Origin: Holophaga sp. | Lineage (GTDB): Bacteria > Acidobacteriota > Holophagae > Holophagales > Holophagaceae | Direction: 5' to 3' | Length of the DNA stretch: 25,345 bases | NCBI GenBank assembly: GCA_031292735.1 | Contig: JARLGP010000275.1 | Span: forward strand, 1 to 25,345 | Made by a program: the position numbers and the translations under genes | Part shown: in pieces, positions 7,542 through 16,869 of the stretch | Position numbering within the stretch: position 1 is the stretch's first letter | Layout: every line of letters starts with the position of its first letter | Notes under the pieces: model-generated | Told to the model about the DNA's origin: nothing | The model's database searches: none | What the model saw: the letters and a program-made list of their open reading frames with translations, nothing else

Positions 7542-9169
7542 TCCATAGCTTGGCGCACCCTCAGCAGCAGGGTCCGGCGGGTGAAGGGCTTCTGCAGGAA
7601 CGGCACGCTGGAATAGTCGGCATCCTGGGGATAGCCGGACAGGATCAGGCACCGGATCCGGGGCCGGATCATCCGCACCTCCTGGCACAGCCTCGCCCCG
7701 TTCATTCCGGGCATCACCATGTCGGTGACCAGCAGGTGGATCTCCCCGGGTTCCCGGGAGGCCCATTCCAGCGCGGTGGCCGGGTGGGCGGTGGCCAGCA
7801 CCCGGTAGCCGGCCGCCTCCAGGATGGTCCGGCCGATCTGCAGCAGCGCCACTTCGTCCTCCACCAGCAGCACCGTTTCCGAACCCCCGGGCGCCTCCTG
7901 CTCATCCTCCACCTCGGCCTCCTCCCGGGGATCCTGGAACCGCGGCAGGTGCAGCCGGAAGGTGGTGCCCGCCCCCGGCGTGCTGTAGACGGTGATGAAG
8001 CCCCCGTTCTGGCGCAGGATGCCGTAGACCATGGCCAGCCCCAGGCCGGTGCCCTTGCCCACGTCCTTGGTGGTGAAGAACGGCTCGAAGATGTGCCCGA
8101 GCACCGCCGCCTCCATGCCCCGCCCGGTATCGGTGACGGTCAGCACCACGTAGTCCCCCGGCAGGGAATCCGGCTGCGCCTGGGCGTAGGCCTCGTCCAC
8201 CACCTGGTTGCAGGTGCCCAGGGTGATGGTCCCCGAACTTTCGATGGCGTCCCGGGCGTTGACCACCAGGTTCACCAGCACCTGGTTCAGCTGGGAGGGG
8301 TCCAGCCACACGTTCCAGAGGTCGGCGCCCGGCTTCCAGACCAGGGCATTGTTCTCGCCGATGAGGTGGCGGAGCATCTTCTGGGTCTCCTCCACCAGGC
8401 CGTTGAGGTCGGTCCGGCGCGGCTGGATGGCCTGCTTCCGGGCGAAGGCCAGCAGCTGGCTGATCAGCGCGGCGGAACGCTTGGCGGCCGTGAGGATCTG
8501 CTCCAGGTGGCCGCGGCCGGCCTCGTCGTCCACGCACGGCTCCTCCAGCAGGATCTCCGTGTAGCCGATGATGACGCTGAGCATGTTGTTGGTGTCGTGG
8601 GCCAGGCCGCCGGCCAACTGGCCCAGGGATTCCAGCTTCTGGGCCTGGTGCAGCAGGTTCTCCGCCAGCTTGCGCTCGGTGATGTCCCGCACCACCACGG
8701 CCACCGCCGGCTCGCCGTACCAGATGGACGGGCGCAGGGCGATCTCCACGTCGAACAGGGCGCCGGTGGCCGGGCGCCTGGCCTTCCACTCGCGCACCAG
8801 GAAGCCCTGCCGGTCCATGCGCGCCAGCACCCCCTGGTACTGGCCCAGGGGATCGCCCTGCTCCGGGTCCATCCCGGAGATGTCCACCACCGACCTCTCC
8901 CGCAGGTCGTCCCGGGTGAGGCCGAACATGGCCGTGGCCGCCTGGTTGGCCTCCAGGATCCGGCCCCCGCGGGAATGGATGACGATGGCGTCATGGAAGC
9001 TGTTGAACACCGACCAGAGGTTCTGCTGGGACATGCGCAGGCTTTCCCGGGTATCTTCCAGCTGCTGGAGGCGCTGCTGCAGCTCCGGGTAGAAGCTTTT
9101 CCGGCCCGAATCCTCGCCCAGGCCGATGATCCGCTCGCGCATGGCGCGCCAGTCGCGCTCCCCGGACAT
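7538..9169 (-). CDS. PAS hybrid sensor histidine kinase with C-terminal receiver
   Basis: A 543-residue cytoplasmic kinase. Domains: coiled coil (about 28-48), one PAS sensor (50-165), HisKA with phospho-acceptor His181 in 'GGLAHDTNN', HATPase_c (N box Asn304, DTGRGM at 337-342, FEPFF at 351-355, GKGTGLGL at 361-368), then a receiver (acid pair at 437-438, Asp483, Lys527). The usual Phe after 'AHD' is Thr here, which is mild variation. There is no transmembrane segment, so it senses a cytoplasmic signal. Its ATG directly follows the TAG of the iron alcohol dehydrogenase gene, so they form one transcript and the kinase probably responds to the same metabolism. No DNA-binding output is encoded beside it. 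Confidence 0.92.
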   Translation of the reverse strand: MSGERDWRAMRERIIGLGEDSGRKSFYPELQQRLQQLEDTRESLRMSQQNLWSVFNSFHDAIVIHSRGGRILEANQAATAMFGLTRDDLRERSVVDISGMDPEQGDPLGQYQGVLARMDRQGFLVREWKARRPATGALFDVEIALRPSIWYGEPAVAVVVRDITERKLAENLLHQAQKLESLGQLAGGLAHDTNNMLSVIIGYTEILLEEPCVDDEAGRGHLEQILTAAKRSAALISQLLAFARKQAIQPRRTDLNGLVEETQKMLRHLIGENNALVWKPGADLWNVWLDPSQLNQVLVNLVVNARDAIESSGTITLGTCNQVVDEAYAQAQPDSLPGDYVVLTVTDTGRGMEAAVLGHIFEPFFTTKDVGKGTGLGLAMVYGILRQNGGFITVYSTPGAGTTFRLHLPRFQDPREEAEVEDEQEAPGGSETVLLVEDEVALLQIGRTILEAAGYRVLATAHPATALEWASREPGEIHLLVTDMVMPGMNGARLCQEVRMIRPRIRCLILSGYPQDADYSSVPFLQKPFTRRTLLLRVRQAMD

Positions 9170-10336
9170 CTACAACGCCTCCAGATAGATGGCTTCCAGG
9201 TCCGCCTTGGAGGGCGGCCGGGGGTTGGTGGCGTTGCAGGGATCCTCGATGGCCTTGGCCGCCAGCCGGCCGGCATCAGCCGTGCGCACCCCCCGGGACC
9301 CCAGGCCGCCCGCGATGCCACAGGCGCCGCGCAGGTCCATCACCCGCTGGATCAGGCGGGCCTTGAGTTCCGTTGCGCCCAGCCCGGCCACCGCGCATCC
9401 GAGCGCCTCGGCGATGATCCGGAACCGGTCCACCGCCACCGGGAAGTTGAAGTCGATCACATGGGGCAGCAGCAGGGCGTTGCACTCCCCGTGGATCATA
9501 TCGTTGAACCCGCCCAGGCTGTGGGCCATGGCATGCACCGACCCCAGGCTGGCGTTGGAGAAGGCCAGGCCGGCCTGGAGGCTGGCCTGCATGATCCGGG
9601 TGCGGAGATCCAGGTCCTGGGGCTGGCGCACCGAGGCCGCCAGGTGGGTGGCCACCAGCCGCACCGCCTCCAGCGCGTGCAGGTCGGTGAGCGGCGAATG
9701 GCCGCTGGAAACGAACGCCTCGATGCCGTGCACCAGGGCGTCCATGCCGGTGCAGGCGGTGAGGTAGGGGTCGAGGGTGAGCAGGGTGCGGGGGTCGATC
9801 AGCGCCACGTCCGGCACCACCGCCTTGCTGACGATCGCGATCTTCACCTGCTCGGCCACGTGGTTGACGATGGCGAACTGCGACACGTCCGCCGAGGTGC
9901 CGGCGGTGGTGGGGATGCAGATGAGCGGCGGCATCGGGATGCGCACCTGGTCCACCCCCTCGTAGTCCAGGATGGAGCCGCCGTTGCTGGCGACGATGCC
10001 GATGCCCTTGGCGCAGTCGATGACGCTGCCGCCGCCCACCGCCACGATCAGGTCGCTTTCGCTGTCCAGGTAGCGGCGGGTGCCGGCCATCACTTCCGGA
10101 TCCCGGGGATTGGGGGAGATGTCCTGGAACAGGTTCACCACCAGCCCTTCTCGCTCCAGCAGGCCGGCCGCCTCGGCACTCCAGCCGCAGCGGGCGACTC
10201 CGGGATCGGACACCAGCAGCACCCGGCTGGCCCCGAGGGTGCGGGCGTAGCGCCCGGCCTGCAGCCTTGCGTCCAGCCCGAAGATGATCTCTGGCGCCAC
10301 GAACTTGCGCAGTTCGGATATCACGGGCTCTTGCAC
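9170..10336 (-). CDS. Iron-containing alcohol dehydrogenase
   Basis: A 388-residue group III NAD(P)-dependent alcohol dehydrogenase. The nucleotide-binding GGGSVIDCAKG (101-111) is intact. The four metal ligands line up with FucO at constant offset: Asp199 and His203 (GMDALVHG), His268 (SVHAMAH) and His282 (MIHGE). It interconverts a primary alcohol or diol and its aldehyde in the cytoplasm; which one cannot be told. The start is GTG (10334-10336) with AGGAG eight bases upstream. It is the first gene of a two-gene unit with the hybrid kinase, with zero spacing. The leader contains a GC-rich inverted repeat (10380-10418). Confidence 0.93.
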   Translation of the reverse strand: MQEPVISELRKFVAPEIIFGLDARLQAGRYARTLGASRVLLVSDPGVARCGWSAEAAGLLEREGLVVNLFQDISPNPRDPEVMAGTRRYLDSESDLIVAVGGGSVIDCAKGIGIVASNGGSILDYEGVDQVRIPMPPLICIPTTAGTSADVSQFAIVNHVAEQVKIAIVSKAVVPDVALIDPRTLLTLDPYLTACTGMDALVHGIEAFVSSGHSPLTDLHALEAVRLVATHLAASVRQPQDLDLRTRIMQASLQAGLAFSNASLGSVHAMAHSLGGFNDMIHGECNALLLPHVIDFNFPVAVDRFRIIAEALGCAVAGLGATELKARLIQRVMDLRGACGIAGGLGSRGVRTADAGRLAAKAIEDPCNATNPRPPSKADLEAIYLEAL

Positions 10337-10379
10337 TCGGAAAGCTCCTGGAGGTGGGGGCTGGGATTCGCAACGCTGG

Positions 10380-10422
10380 GGCGGGGACCGTCCAGGTATT
10401 TTCGCCCCGGCCCCCGCCTTTT
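10380..10422. other. GC-rich inverted repeat in alcohol dehydrogenase leader
   Basis: GGCGGGG (10380-10386) and CCCCGCC (10412-10418) are perfect inverted arms around 25 bases, followed on the plus strand by TTTT. As there is no plus-strand gene to its left, it is more likely a structure in the 5' region of the minus-strand alcohol dehydrogenase message. The long loop and GC bias allow chance. The remainder of 10337-10503 shows no other feature apart from a -10-like TAGAAT at 10479-10484. Confidence 0.25.
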
Positions 10423-10503
10423 GTCTTGAATTTCTTGCGCTGGCCCCGTCCAGGAAGCCGATCCGCCCCCGAAAAGCGTAGAATGAGGGCGGAGATAGGC
10501 CTC

Positions 10504-10677
10504 ATGGAAGAACCTGAACTCCGTATCCCGCTGGAAATGGCGGAGCACTTGATTCGTCAACTACAGGACGCGGCCCGGGCAACCGGCCGGGAGTCCTTGC
10601 TGAAGGATGCCGAGGGTCTCGAATACCTCATAGAGAAGCAGTCGCGGCCCTATCACCCCCAGTCACCCCCGAGCTGA
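10504..10677 (+). CDS. Small hypothetical protein (57 aa)
   Basis: I do not recognise it. The product is short, charged and predicted largely helical (MEEPELRIPLEMAEHLIRQL, then an Ala/Arg/Leu/Glu-rich helix), with a Pro/Ser tail; there is no signal peptide. TAGAAT at 10479-10484 is a good -10 match, without a clear -35. GGAG lies nine bases before the ATG at 10504; an in-frame ATG at 10483 would overlap the -10. The amphipathic pattern 'EMAEHLIRQLQDAARATGRE' looks coding rather than random. It converges on the DUF3798 gene with a 2-bp gap. Confidence 0.5.
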   Translation: MEEPELRIPLEMAEHLIRQLQDAARATGRESLLKDAEGLEYLIEKQSRPYHPQSPPS

Positions 10678-10679
10678 AG

Positions 10680-11897
10680 CTATTTTTTCACAGTGAAATA
10701 CTTCTGCGGCACTTTCAGGGACGTGGTGCCCAGGTAGCCTTTGCCGAAGATGTAGGTGTCCATGTAGAGCAGGAAGTAGTTCTTCACCCGCACCCCGGTG
10801 CTCATGTCGGTGTAGTAGGAGCCGTTCCAGGTGGCGCCGGGGCTGTACTTGCCGAGCGCCGCGAAGATGTCCTTCTGGCTGGTGAGCTTGGCCTTGCCTT
10901 CCACCACCCGCTTGCCCAGTTCGCCCAGGCCGGCCACGAAGGAGTAGTTGGAGCTGTACGACCAGTCGCCCATCCTGCCGCCGGCCCCCTTGGCGACCAC
11001 GCTGGCGTTGATCTTCTTCATGATGGCGGGCCAGTTGCCCCGCTCGGCGGAAAGGTTGAGGCCCAGCGCGCCTGGATAGCCCAGCAGCGGGGAGGCGGAA
11101 CCCGGTTCCACGAAGATGGCGTTCTTGCTGTCGGCCACGCACTTGATCACCGGCTCGGCCTGGGCGTCGTTGGTGCAGAAGAAGGCCACCTTGTCGTGGT
11201 TCGGGCCGCCGAACTGCTGGATCCATTGCGGCATCTTTTCCAGCAGGAACTGCTGGGCGCCGGCCACCCCGGCGTCGGAGGTGGGGTCGGGGGCGCTCAT
11301 GTAGACGAACTTGAGGCCCAGGTCCTTGCAGGCCTGCTCCATCACCGCCCGCCGGCGGCCGAAGCTCTCCAGGGACATGTGCCGGGGGAAGGAGATGTGC
11401 ACCAGGGTCTTGGCGCCCAGCTGCTTGGCGGCCCAGGGGATGGTGTAGCCCCGGGACACGAAGTCGATGTCCAGCACCAGGTCGGACACCTTGGTGTCCA
11501 CCAGCGGGTCCTCCAGGGGGATGGCGCCCAGCAGCAGGATGTCCGGGCGCTTGGCGCGGATGCGCTTGTAGGCCTCCCCGGTGCCCGGGAACATGTTGTT
11601 GGTGACGATGACCTTCAGCAGCGGGTCCTCGGTCAGGGCCACCAGGTTGCTGATCAGGGTCTCCTGCTGGGACATGAAATCGTCCGGAACGACGATCTTC
11701 ATGATCATCCCGCCCTTGCCGACGGTGCCGTATTCCTTCATGAGCTGTTCGACCGCCCGGGTGCTGTCCTCGCCCTGGGCCACGGAGGCCGTGCATACCG
11801 CGATGTGGAACTTGGCCGGCTGGGCGGCAGCCGCGCCGGCGCCCAGCAGCAGTGCCAGCGCCGGAATGAGCAGCGCCGCCTTGGGATGGGATGTCAT
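10680..11897 (-). CDS. DUF3798 periplasmic binding-protein-like lipid/solute sensor
   Basis: A 405-residue exported protein. The Sec signal peptide (1-25) has a Leu/Ala core and ends in an AAAA region. The mature part fits DUF3798, a family with a periplasmic substrate-binding fold related to the BMP/Med type (FHIAVCTASVAQGEDSTR near the start, then 'VIVTNNMFPGTGEAY', 'VFYMSAPDPTSD'-like segments, 'AFFCTNDAQAEPVI'). The ligand is unknown and no ABC permease is next to it. An ideal AAGGAGG precedes the ATG. Just upstream on the same strand lies the 3' end of a lactonase-like gene, so DUF3798 was probably once second in that operon. Family call is from recognition; 'lipid/solute' is only a guess at the ligand class. 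Confidence 0.8.
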   Translation of the reverse strand: MTSHPKAALLIPALALLLGAGAAAAQPAKFHIAVCTASVAQGEDSTRAVEQLMKEYGTVGKGGMIMKIVVPDDFMSQQETLISNLVALTEDPLLKVIVTNNMFPGTGEAYKRIRAKRPDILLLGAIPLEDPLVDTKVSDLVLDIDFVSRGYTIPWAAKQLGAKTLVHISFPRHMSLESFGRRRAVMEQACKDLGLKFVYMSAPDPTSDAGVAGAQQFLLEKMPQWIQQFGGPNHDKVAFFCTNDAQAEPVIKCVADSKNAIFVEPGSASPLLGYPGALGLNLSAERGNWPAIMKKINASVVAKGAGGRMGDWSYSSNYSFVAGLGELGKRVVEGKAKLTSQKDIFAALGKYSPGATWNGSYYTDMSTGVRVKNYFLLYMDTYIFGKGYLGTTSLKVPQKYFTVKK

Positions 11898-11916
11898 GAA
11901 ACCTCCTTATCAATGC

Positions 11917-12003
11917 TTACACCAGCCGGGTGACCCCCTCGGCCACCTTGGGATAGGCGTCGTACATCAGCACGTCGTGCCCCGGGAAGATCAGCTCCAG
12001 CTT
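11917..12003 (-). pseudogene. 3' remnant of metallo-beta-lactamase-fold lactonase
   Basis: An open frame without a start reads KLELIFPGHDVLMYDAYP and then KVAEGVTRLV before a TAA at 11917-11919. This matches the C-terminus of the AHL-lactonase/MBL-hydrolase family, where the P-G-H-D motif (11974-11985) supplies the last metal-binding His and is followed by a 'YP...G..R' tail. Only about 28 clear residues remain; the frame continues upstream for some ten residues without family resemblance. The rest of the gene, including the HxHxDH motif, is missing. It lies 19 bp before the DUF3798 start. The left boundary is approximate. Confidence 0.65.
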
Positions 12004-12068
12004 GGACTGGTTGCTTGGTTTATTGATGAGCCAAGGTAGCACACCCGGAGGCGGCGGAGAAGCCGGGT

Positions 12069-14006
<1,938 letters not shown>

Positions 14007-14042
14007 GGGAGTCCTCCCGGAGAGGCAATATGACAGCTTTGA

Positions 14043-14070
14043 AGAATAAAAGATTGAGTCTGGTTCTCAA
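14043..14070 (-). promoter_or_regulatory. Predicted promoter of the two-PAS kinase gene
   Basis: On the minus strand TTGAGA (14065-14070) and TATTCT (14043-14048) are 16 bp apart, in an AT-rich patch. The start would fall near 14036, giving a leader of about 30 bases before the ATG at 14006. Confidence 0.45.
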
Positions 14071-14198
14071 ATGAATTTTCCTCCCCGCTTGCCCGGTCCG
14101 CCAGGGCCCGCGTCCCTGGTAACCTGGGACCGAATCCATGCAGCCACGCCGCGATCCGGCCTGGGTTCCCGGCGCCGGCCCTGCCCTGAGGGAGTGCC

Positions 14199-14723
14199 AT
14201 GAAACCGTTGAGTGCCATTGCCTTGTTCACCATGACCGGCGCCTCCCTGTGGGCGAGCGGGTTCGGGGTGGGCGTCCAGACCGCCTTCGACCTGGGGGAT
14301 GGCCACGCCATCGCTCCCAGGCTGGAATACCAGCGCTACACCGATTCCTCCTCGGTGGCGGGCCCGGTGCTCTCCCCCATCGACATGAACGCCACGGTCA
14401 ACTGCTTCTCGCTGGGGGCGGACTACAACTATTTCTTCAGCGGCCGGACCGGGCGGGGCTTCTACGTCCTGGGCGGGCTGGGGGTGGCCAGCGCCTCCTT
14501 CAACGTGACCGCCTCCACCGCCGGGCTGTCCTCCCAGGCCACCAGCCACCAGACGGTGCTCTACCCGGAGGCCGGCGCCGGCTACCAGTTCAACCGCAAC
14601 CTCGGCCTGGAGGTCCTGTACAAGGACCTCCGGTTCGACGACGTGAACCTGGCCGTGGCCGGAACCCCGGTGGGCTATTCCTTTTCCGGAAGCCTGCAGG
14701 CCGACCTGGTGCTGCGTTTCTAA
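14199..14723 (+). CDS. Small outer-membrane beta-barrel protein
   Basis: A 174-residue exported protein. The signal peptide (1-19, ending SLWA) is followed by alternating polar/hydrophobic strands with frequent Gly and aromatic residues (LGADYNYFF, GFYVLGGLGVAS, EAGAGYQF, GLEVLYKDLRF). The chain ends in LVLRF, a C-terminal Phe as required for BAM-dependent barrel insertion. Size and pattern suggest an 8-stranded OmpA/OmpX-like barrel. Function is unknown; no OmpA peptidoglycan-binding domain is present. A GGGAG ribosome-binding site lies four bases before the ATG. It converges on the aldo/keto reductase gene with a 1-bp gap. Confidence 0.8.
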   Translation: MKPLSAIALFTMTGASLWASGFGVGVQTAFDLGDGHAIAPRLEYQRYTDSSSVAGPVLSPIDMNATVNCFSLGADYNYFFSGRTGRGFYVLGGLGVASASFNVTASTAGLSSQATSHQTVLYPEAGAGYQFNRNLGLEVLYKDLRFDDVNLAVAGTPVGYSFSGSLQADLVLRF

Positions 14724-14724
14724 T

Positions 14725-15558
14725 CTAAAGCATCTCCAGCGCCCGCTTGCGCCTGGGCGGGGCGAACCGGGCATCGATCCGGGCCAGTTCGGCCGCGGTC
14801 AGGCTCAGGGACTGCGCCGCGTGGTTGGCGCGCTGGTGTTCGGCCTTGGCCGCCTTGGGGATGGCGATGGTGCCGGGCCGGCGCAGCACCCAGGCCAGCG
14901 CCACCTGCCACGGGGTCACCCCATGCTGGGCGGCGATCTCGGCCAGGGCGCCGCCCGGGTCGAGGCGCGCCTGCTCCAGCGGGCTGTAGGCCATCAACGG
15001 CACGGCGTGGCCTTCCATCCAGGGCAGCAGGTCGAATTCGGGGCCGCGCCGGGTGAGGTTGTAGAGCACCTGGTTGACCGCGCAGGCCCGGCCCTCCGGC
15101 AGCGCGAACAGCTCCTCCAGGTCCTCCGTGTCGAAATTGCTGACCCCCCAGTGGCGGATCTTGCCGGCGGCGCGCAGGGCCTCGAACCCGGCGACGGTTT
15201 CGGCCAGCGGCTCGCCCCCACGCCAGTGCAGCAGGTAGAGATCGAGCCGGTCGGTGCCGAGCCGGCGCAGGCTCTGCTCGCAGGCCCGCACCACGCCCTT
15301 GCGGCTGGCGTGGTGCGGATAGACCTTGCTCACCAGGAACACCCGGTCGCGCAGTCCGGTCAGGGCTTCCCCCAGGAACTGCTCGGTCAGGCCCTCGCCG
15401 TACATCTCGGCGGTGTCCACCAGGGTCACGCCCAGCTCGACCCCGAGCCGCACGCTGGCGATTTCGTCCCGGCGCCGGGCCGGGTTCTCGCCCAGCCCCC
15501 AGGTGCCCAGGCCCAGCGCCGGAATCTGCTCGCCATTGGGGAGAGTGACCGGTTCCAT
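14725..15558 (-). CDS. Aldo/keto reductase
   Basis: A 277-residue NADPH-dependent reductase with a TIM-barrel fold. The catalytic tetrad is complete: Asp48 and Tyr53 (VDTAEMYGEG), Lys78 (LVSKVYP) and His111 (YLLHWRGG). The C-terminal cofactor segment (TIAIPKAAKAEHQ) carries the usual 'IPK'. It should reduce aldehydes or ketones of the 2,5-diketogluconate/YeaE type; the substrate is not known. The ATG lacks its own Shine-Dalgarno. Instead it lies one base after the stop of a 35-codon ORF (15560-15667) that has a strong one, so translation is probably coupled. Convergent with the outer-membrane protein gene. Confidence 0.92.
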   Translation of the reverse strand: MEPVTLPNGEQIPALGLGTWGLGENPARRRDEIASVRLGVELGVTLVDTAEMYGEGLTEQFLGEALTGLRDRVFLVSKVYPHHASRKGVVRACEQSLRRLGTDRLDLYLLHWRGGEPLAETVAGFEALRAAGKIRHWGVSNFDTEDLEELFALPEGRACAVNQVLYNLTRRGPEFDLLPWMEGHAVPLMAYSPLEQARLDPGGALAEIAAQHGVTPWQVALAWVLRRPGTIAIPKAAKAEHQRANHAAQSLSLTAAELARIDARFAPPRRKRALEML

Positions 15559-15559
15559 G

Positions 15560-15667
15560 CTAGTAGCCCATTTCCGAGAGCATGGCCTTCAGCACCTCGG
15601 CGGAATGGAGCAGGGTGTGGGCGATGGTCGCCCCGACGTTGCCTGCACCGATGATGGAGATTTTCAT
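15560..15667 (-). pseudogene. Internally deleted malate dehydrogenase, 35 codons left
   Basis: The ORF reads MKISIIGAGNVGATIAHTL, then LHSAEVLKAMLSEMGY and TAG. The first 19 residues are the unmistakable beta-alpha-beta GxGxxG start of malate/lactate dehydrogenases. The last dozen resemble that family's C-terminal helix. About 270-280 residues between them are missing, so this is best read as an in-frame internal deletion. The ribosome-binding site is intact (GGAGG six bases before the ATG), so the peptide is probably still made. It now acts as a leader for the aldo/keto reductase, whose ATG starts one base after the stop. The N-terminal assignment is secure; the C-terminal one is by resemblance. 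Confidence 0.7.
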
Positions 15668-15703
15668 GCTCGTCCTCCCAAGGCCGGGACGGGAGGCCCT
15701 CAT

Positions 15704-15731
15704 TTGAAGTTCCCCATCCACGCTGTATTAA
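15704..15731 (+). promoter_or_regulatory. Predicted promoter of the phosphoribosyltransferase gene
   Basis: TTGAAG (15704-15709) and TATTAA (15726-15731) are 16 bp apart, each matching four of six consensus bases. The start would be near 15738, about 20 bases before the ATG at 15759. No good Shine-Dalgarno is visible in that leader. Confidence 0.35.
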
Positions 15732-15758
15732 CCTAACCTGGGCTTGTATCCTTGGTGA

Positions 15759-16304
15759 ATGGAAACGATCACGAAACGCTACTTCAGCTACAATGAGATC
15801 CATCGCACCGTGGCGGCCCTGGCCCGGGAAATCCAGCAAAGCGGGTTCGACCCGGACGTGACCGTCGCCATAGGCACGGGCGGCTTCATCCCGGCGCGGA
15901 TCCTCAAGACCTTCCTGCGCAAGCCGATCCTCACGGTGGGCGTGAAGCTCTACAACGACAACAACCAGAAGGGCATCAAGCCGGAAAAGGTCCAGTGGAT
16001 CGACCAGGTGGAGCGCAAGCTCCGGGGCAAGAAGATCCTGCTCATCGACGAGGTGGACGACAGCCGCACCACCCTGGCCTACTGCCTGCGGGAGCTGCTG
16101 TCGCACCAGCCCCTGGAGATCGGCGTGGCGGTGCTGCACTGCAAGGACAAGCCGAAGACCGACGAGTTTCCGCCGGGGATCAAGCACTACTGGGTGGGGC
16201 AGCACCTCCTTGACATCTGGGTGGTGTACCCCTGGGACGCCGAAGACATCGATCAGCACGAGATCTGCGCCCAGGCGTCCCAGGCGGCCCACATCAGCCT
16301 ATGA
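15759..16304 (+). CDS. Hypoxanthine phosphoribosyltransferase, yeast Hpt1 type
   Basis: A 181-residue type I phosphoribosyltransferase for purine salvage (hypoxanthine or guanine plus PRPP to IMP/GMP). The PRPP loop is ILLIDEVDDSRTT (93-105). Several stretches resemble Saccharomyces Hpt1 more than bacterial Hpt: YFSYNEIH at the start, 'AIGTGGFIPARILKTFL' (37-53), 'VQWID' (78-82), 'VLHCKDKPKTDEFP' (125-138) and the tail 'VVYPWDAEDIDQH'. The weak start context (no Shine-Dalgarno) is accepted because the family alignment begins here. It converges on the ferritin-like gene and their ends overlap by 6 bp. Xanthine specificity is also possible. Confidence 0.8.
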   Translation: METITKRYFSYNEIHRTVAALAREIQQSGFDPDVTVAIGTGGFIPARILKTFLRKPILTVGVKLYNDNNQKGIKPEKVQWIDQVERKLRGKKILLIDEVDDSRTTLAYCLRELLSHQPLEIGVAVLHCKDKPKTDEFPPGIKHYWVGQHLLDIWVVYPWDAEDIDQHEICAQASQAAHISL

Positions 16305-16802
16305 GTGGTGCAGCATGAGCTCCAGGTCCTCCTTGAGGCTCTGGAGGTCCTCCTCGTGCTCCACCTCCTGGGTGAGGATGGTGAGCGCGATGTTGTAGGT
16401 GACCATGTCCTTGTCCTTGGTCACATCCATCAGGTGCTTGTAGGTGTTGATGGCGCACTGTTCGCCGTCGATGTTCTGGTCCAGGATCACCCCCACGAAC
16501 GGATCGGTGGGCGCGTCGTACTTGCAGGGGCTCAGCTCGAACCACTGGGCCGGGCTGGGCACCGGGGTGCCGCCCAGCTGCACGATGCGGCCCGCCAGGA
16601 GCACCGCATGGGACAGCTCCTCGGTGGCGTGCAGGTTCAGCTCCGCGGCCACGGCGTCCTTCATGGGGCCCTTGAGCACCTTGGCGCCCAGCCAGTACTG
16701 GTAGTAGGCCAGCCACTCGCTGGCGAAGGCCGCGTTCAGCAGCTGAAGCAGATTATCCACATCCATGTTCATGCCGACAATTTCCCGGCCGCGGGTGCCC
16801 AT
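16299..16802 (-). CDS. Ferritin-like protein, Dps-like (DPSL/thioferritin) type
   Basis: A 167-residue four-helix-bundle diiron protein. Ligand candidates fall in the expected helices: Glu29 (ASEWLAYYQYW), Glu62 and His65 (EELSH), Glu114 (GEQC), Glu146 and His149 (EVEHE). Two cysteines, Cys93 (SPCKYD) and Cys116 (GEQCAIN), flank the third helix. Such a pair next to the diiron site is the hallmark of archaeal and bacterial DPSL/thioferritins, which detoxify peroxide and store iron. A plain bacterioferritin would have a haem Met and lack them. The ATG at 16800-16802 has AGGAGG five bases upstream. It is divergent from the Pta-Buk gene. Ferritin-like fold is secure; DPSL subtype is inference. 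Confidence 0.8.
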   Translation of the reverse strand: MGTRGREIVGMNMDVDNLLQLLNAAFASEWLAYYQYWLGAKVLKGPMKDAVAAELNLHATEELSHAVLLAGRIVQLGGTPVPSPAQWFELSPCKYDAPTDPFVGVILDQNIDGEQCAINTYKHLMDVTKDKDMVTYNIALTILTQEVEHEEDLQSLKEDLELMLHHS

Positions 16803-16869
16803 GCCTGCCTCCTGTGAAAAGGTTTGCCTATGGAACACCCGAAAGAGCCAGCCGTCAAGCGGTTCCAGC

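Noticed and set aside
4713..7766. Minus-strand open frame of about 1,000 codons opposite the lactate dehydrogenase
   Set aside because: Gly/Ala/Gln/His-rich translation without motifs, antisense to a gene with clear Fe-S and flavin signatures.
4979..10429. Very long plus-strand open frame (about 1,800 codons)
   Set aside because: It runs through the lactate dehydrogenase in another frame and antisense to the kinase and alcohol dehydrogenase. The product is Gly/Pro/Arg/His-rich with no domain; an artefact of high GC.
10686..10698. Perfect dyad TTTCAC-A-GTGAAA
   Set aside because: It lies in the last codons of the DUF3798 gene, where it encodes conserved-looking sequence; no T run placed to make a terminator, and no promoter nearby.
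14101..14119. CCAGGG/CCCTGG hairpin before the outer-membrane protein gene
   Set aside because: No T run and no regulatory context; ordinary for this GC content.
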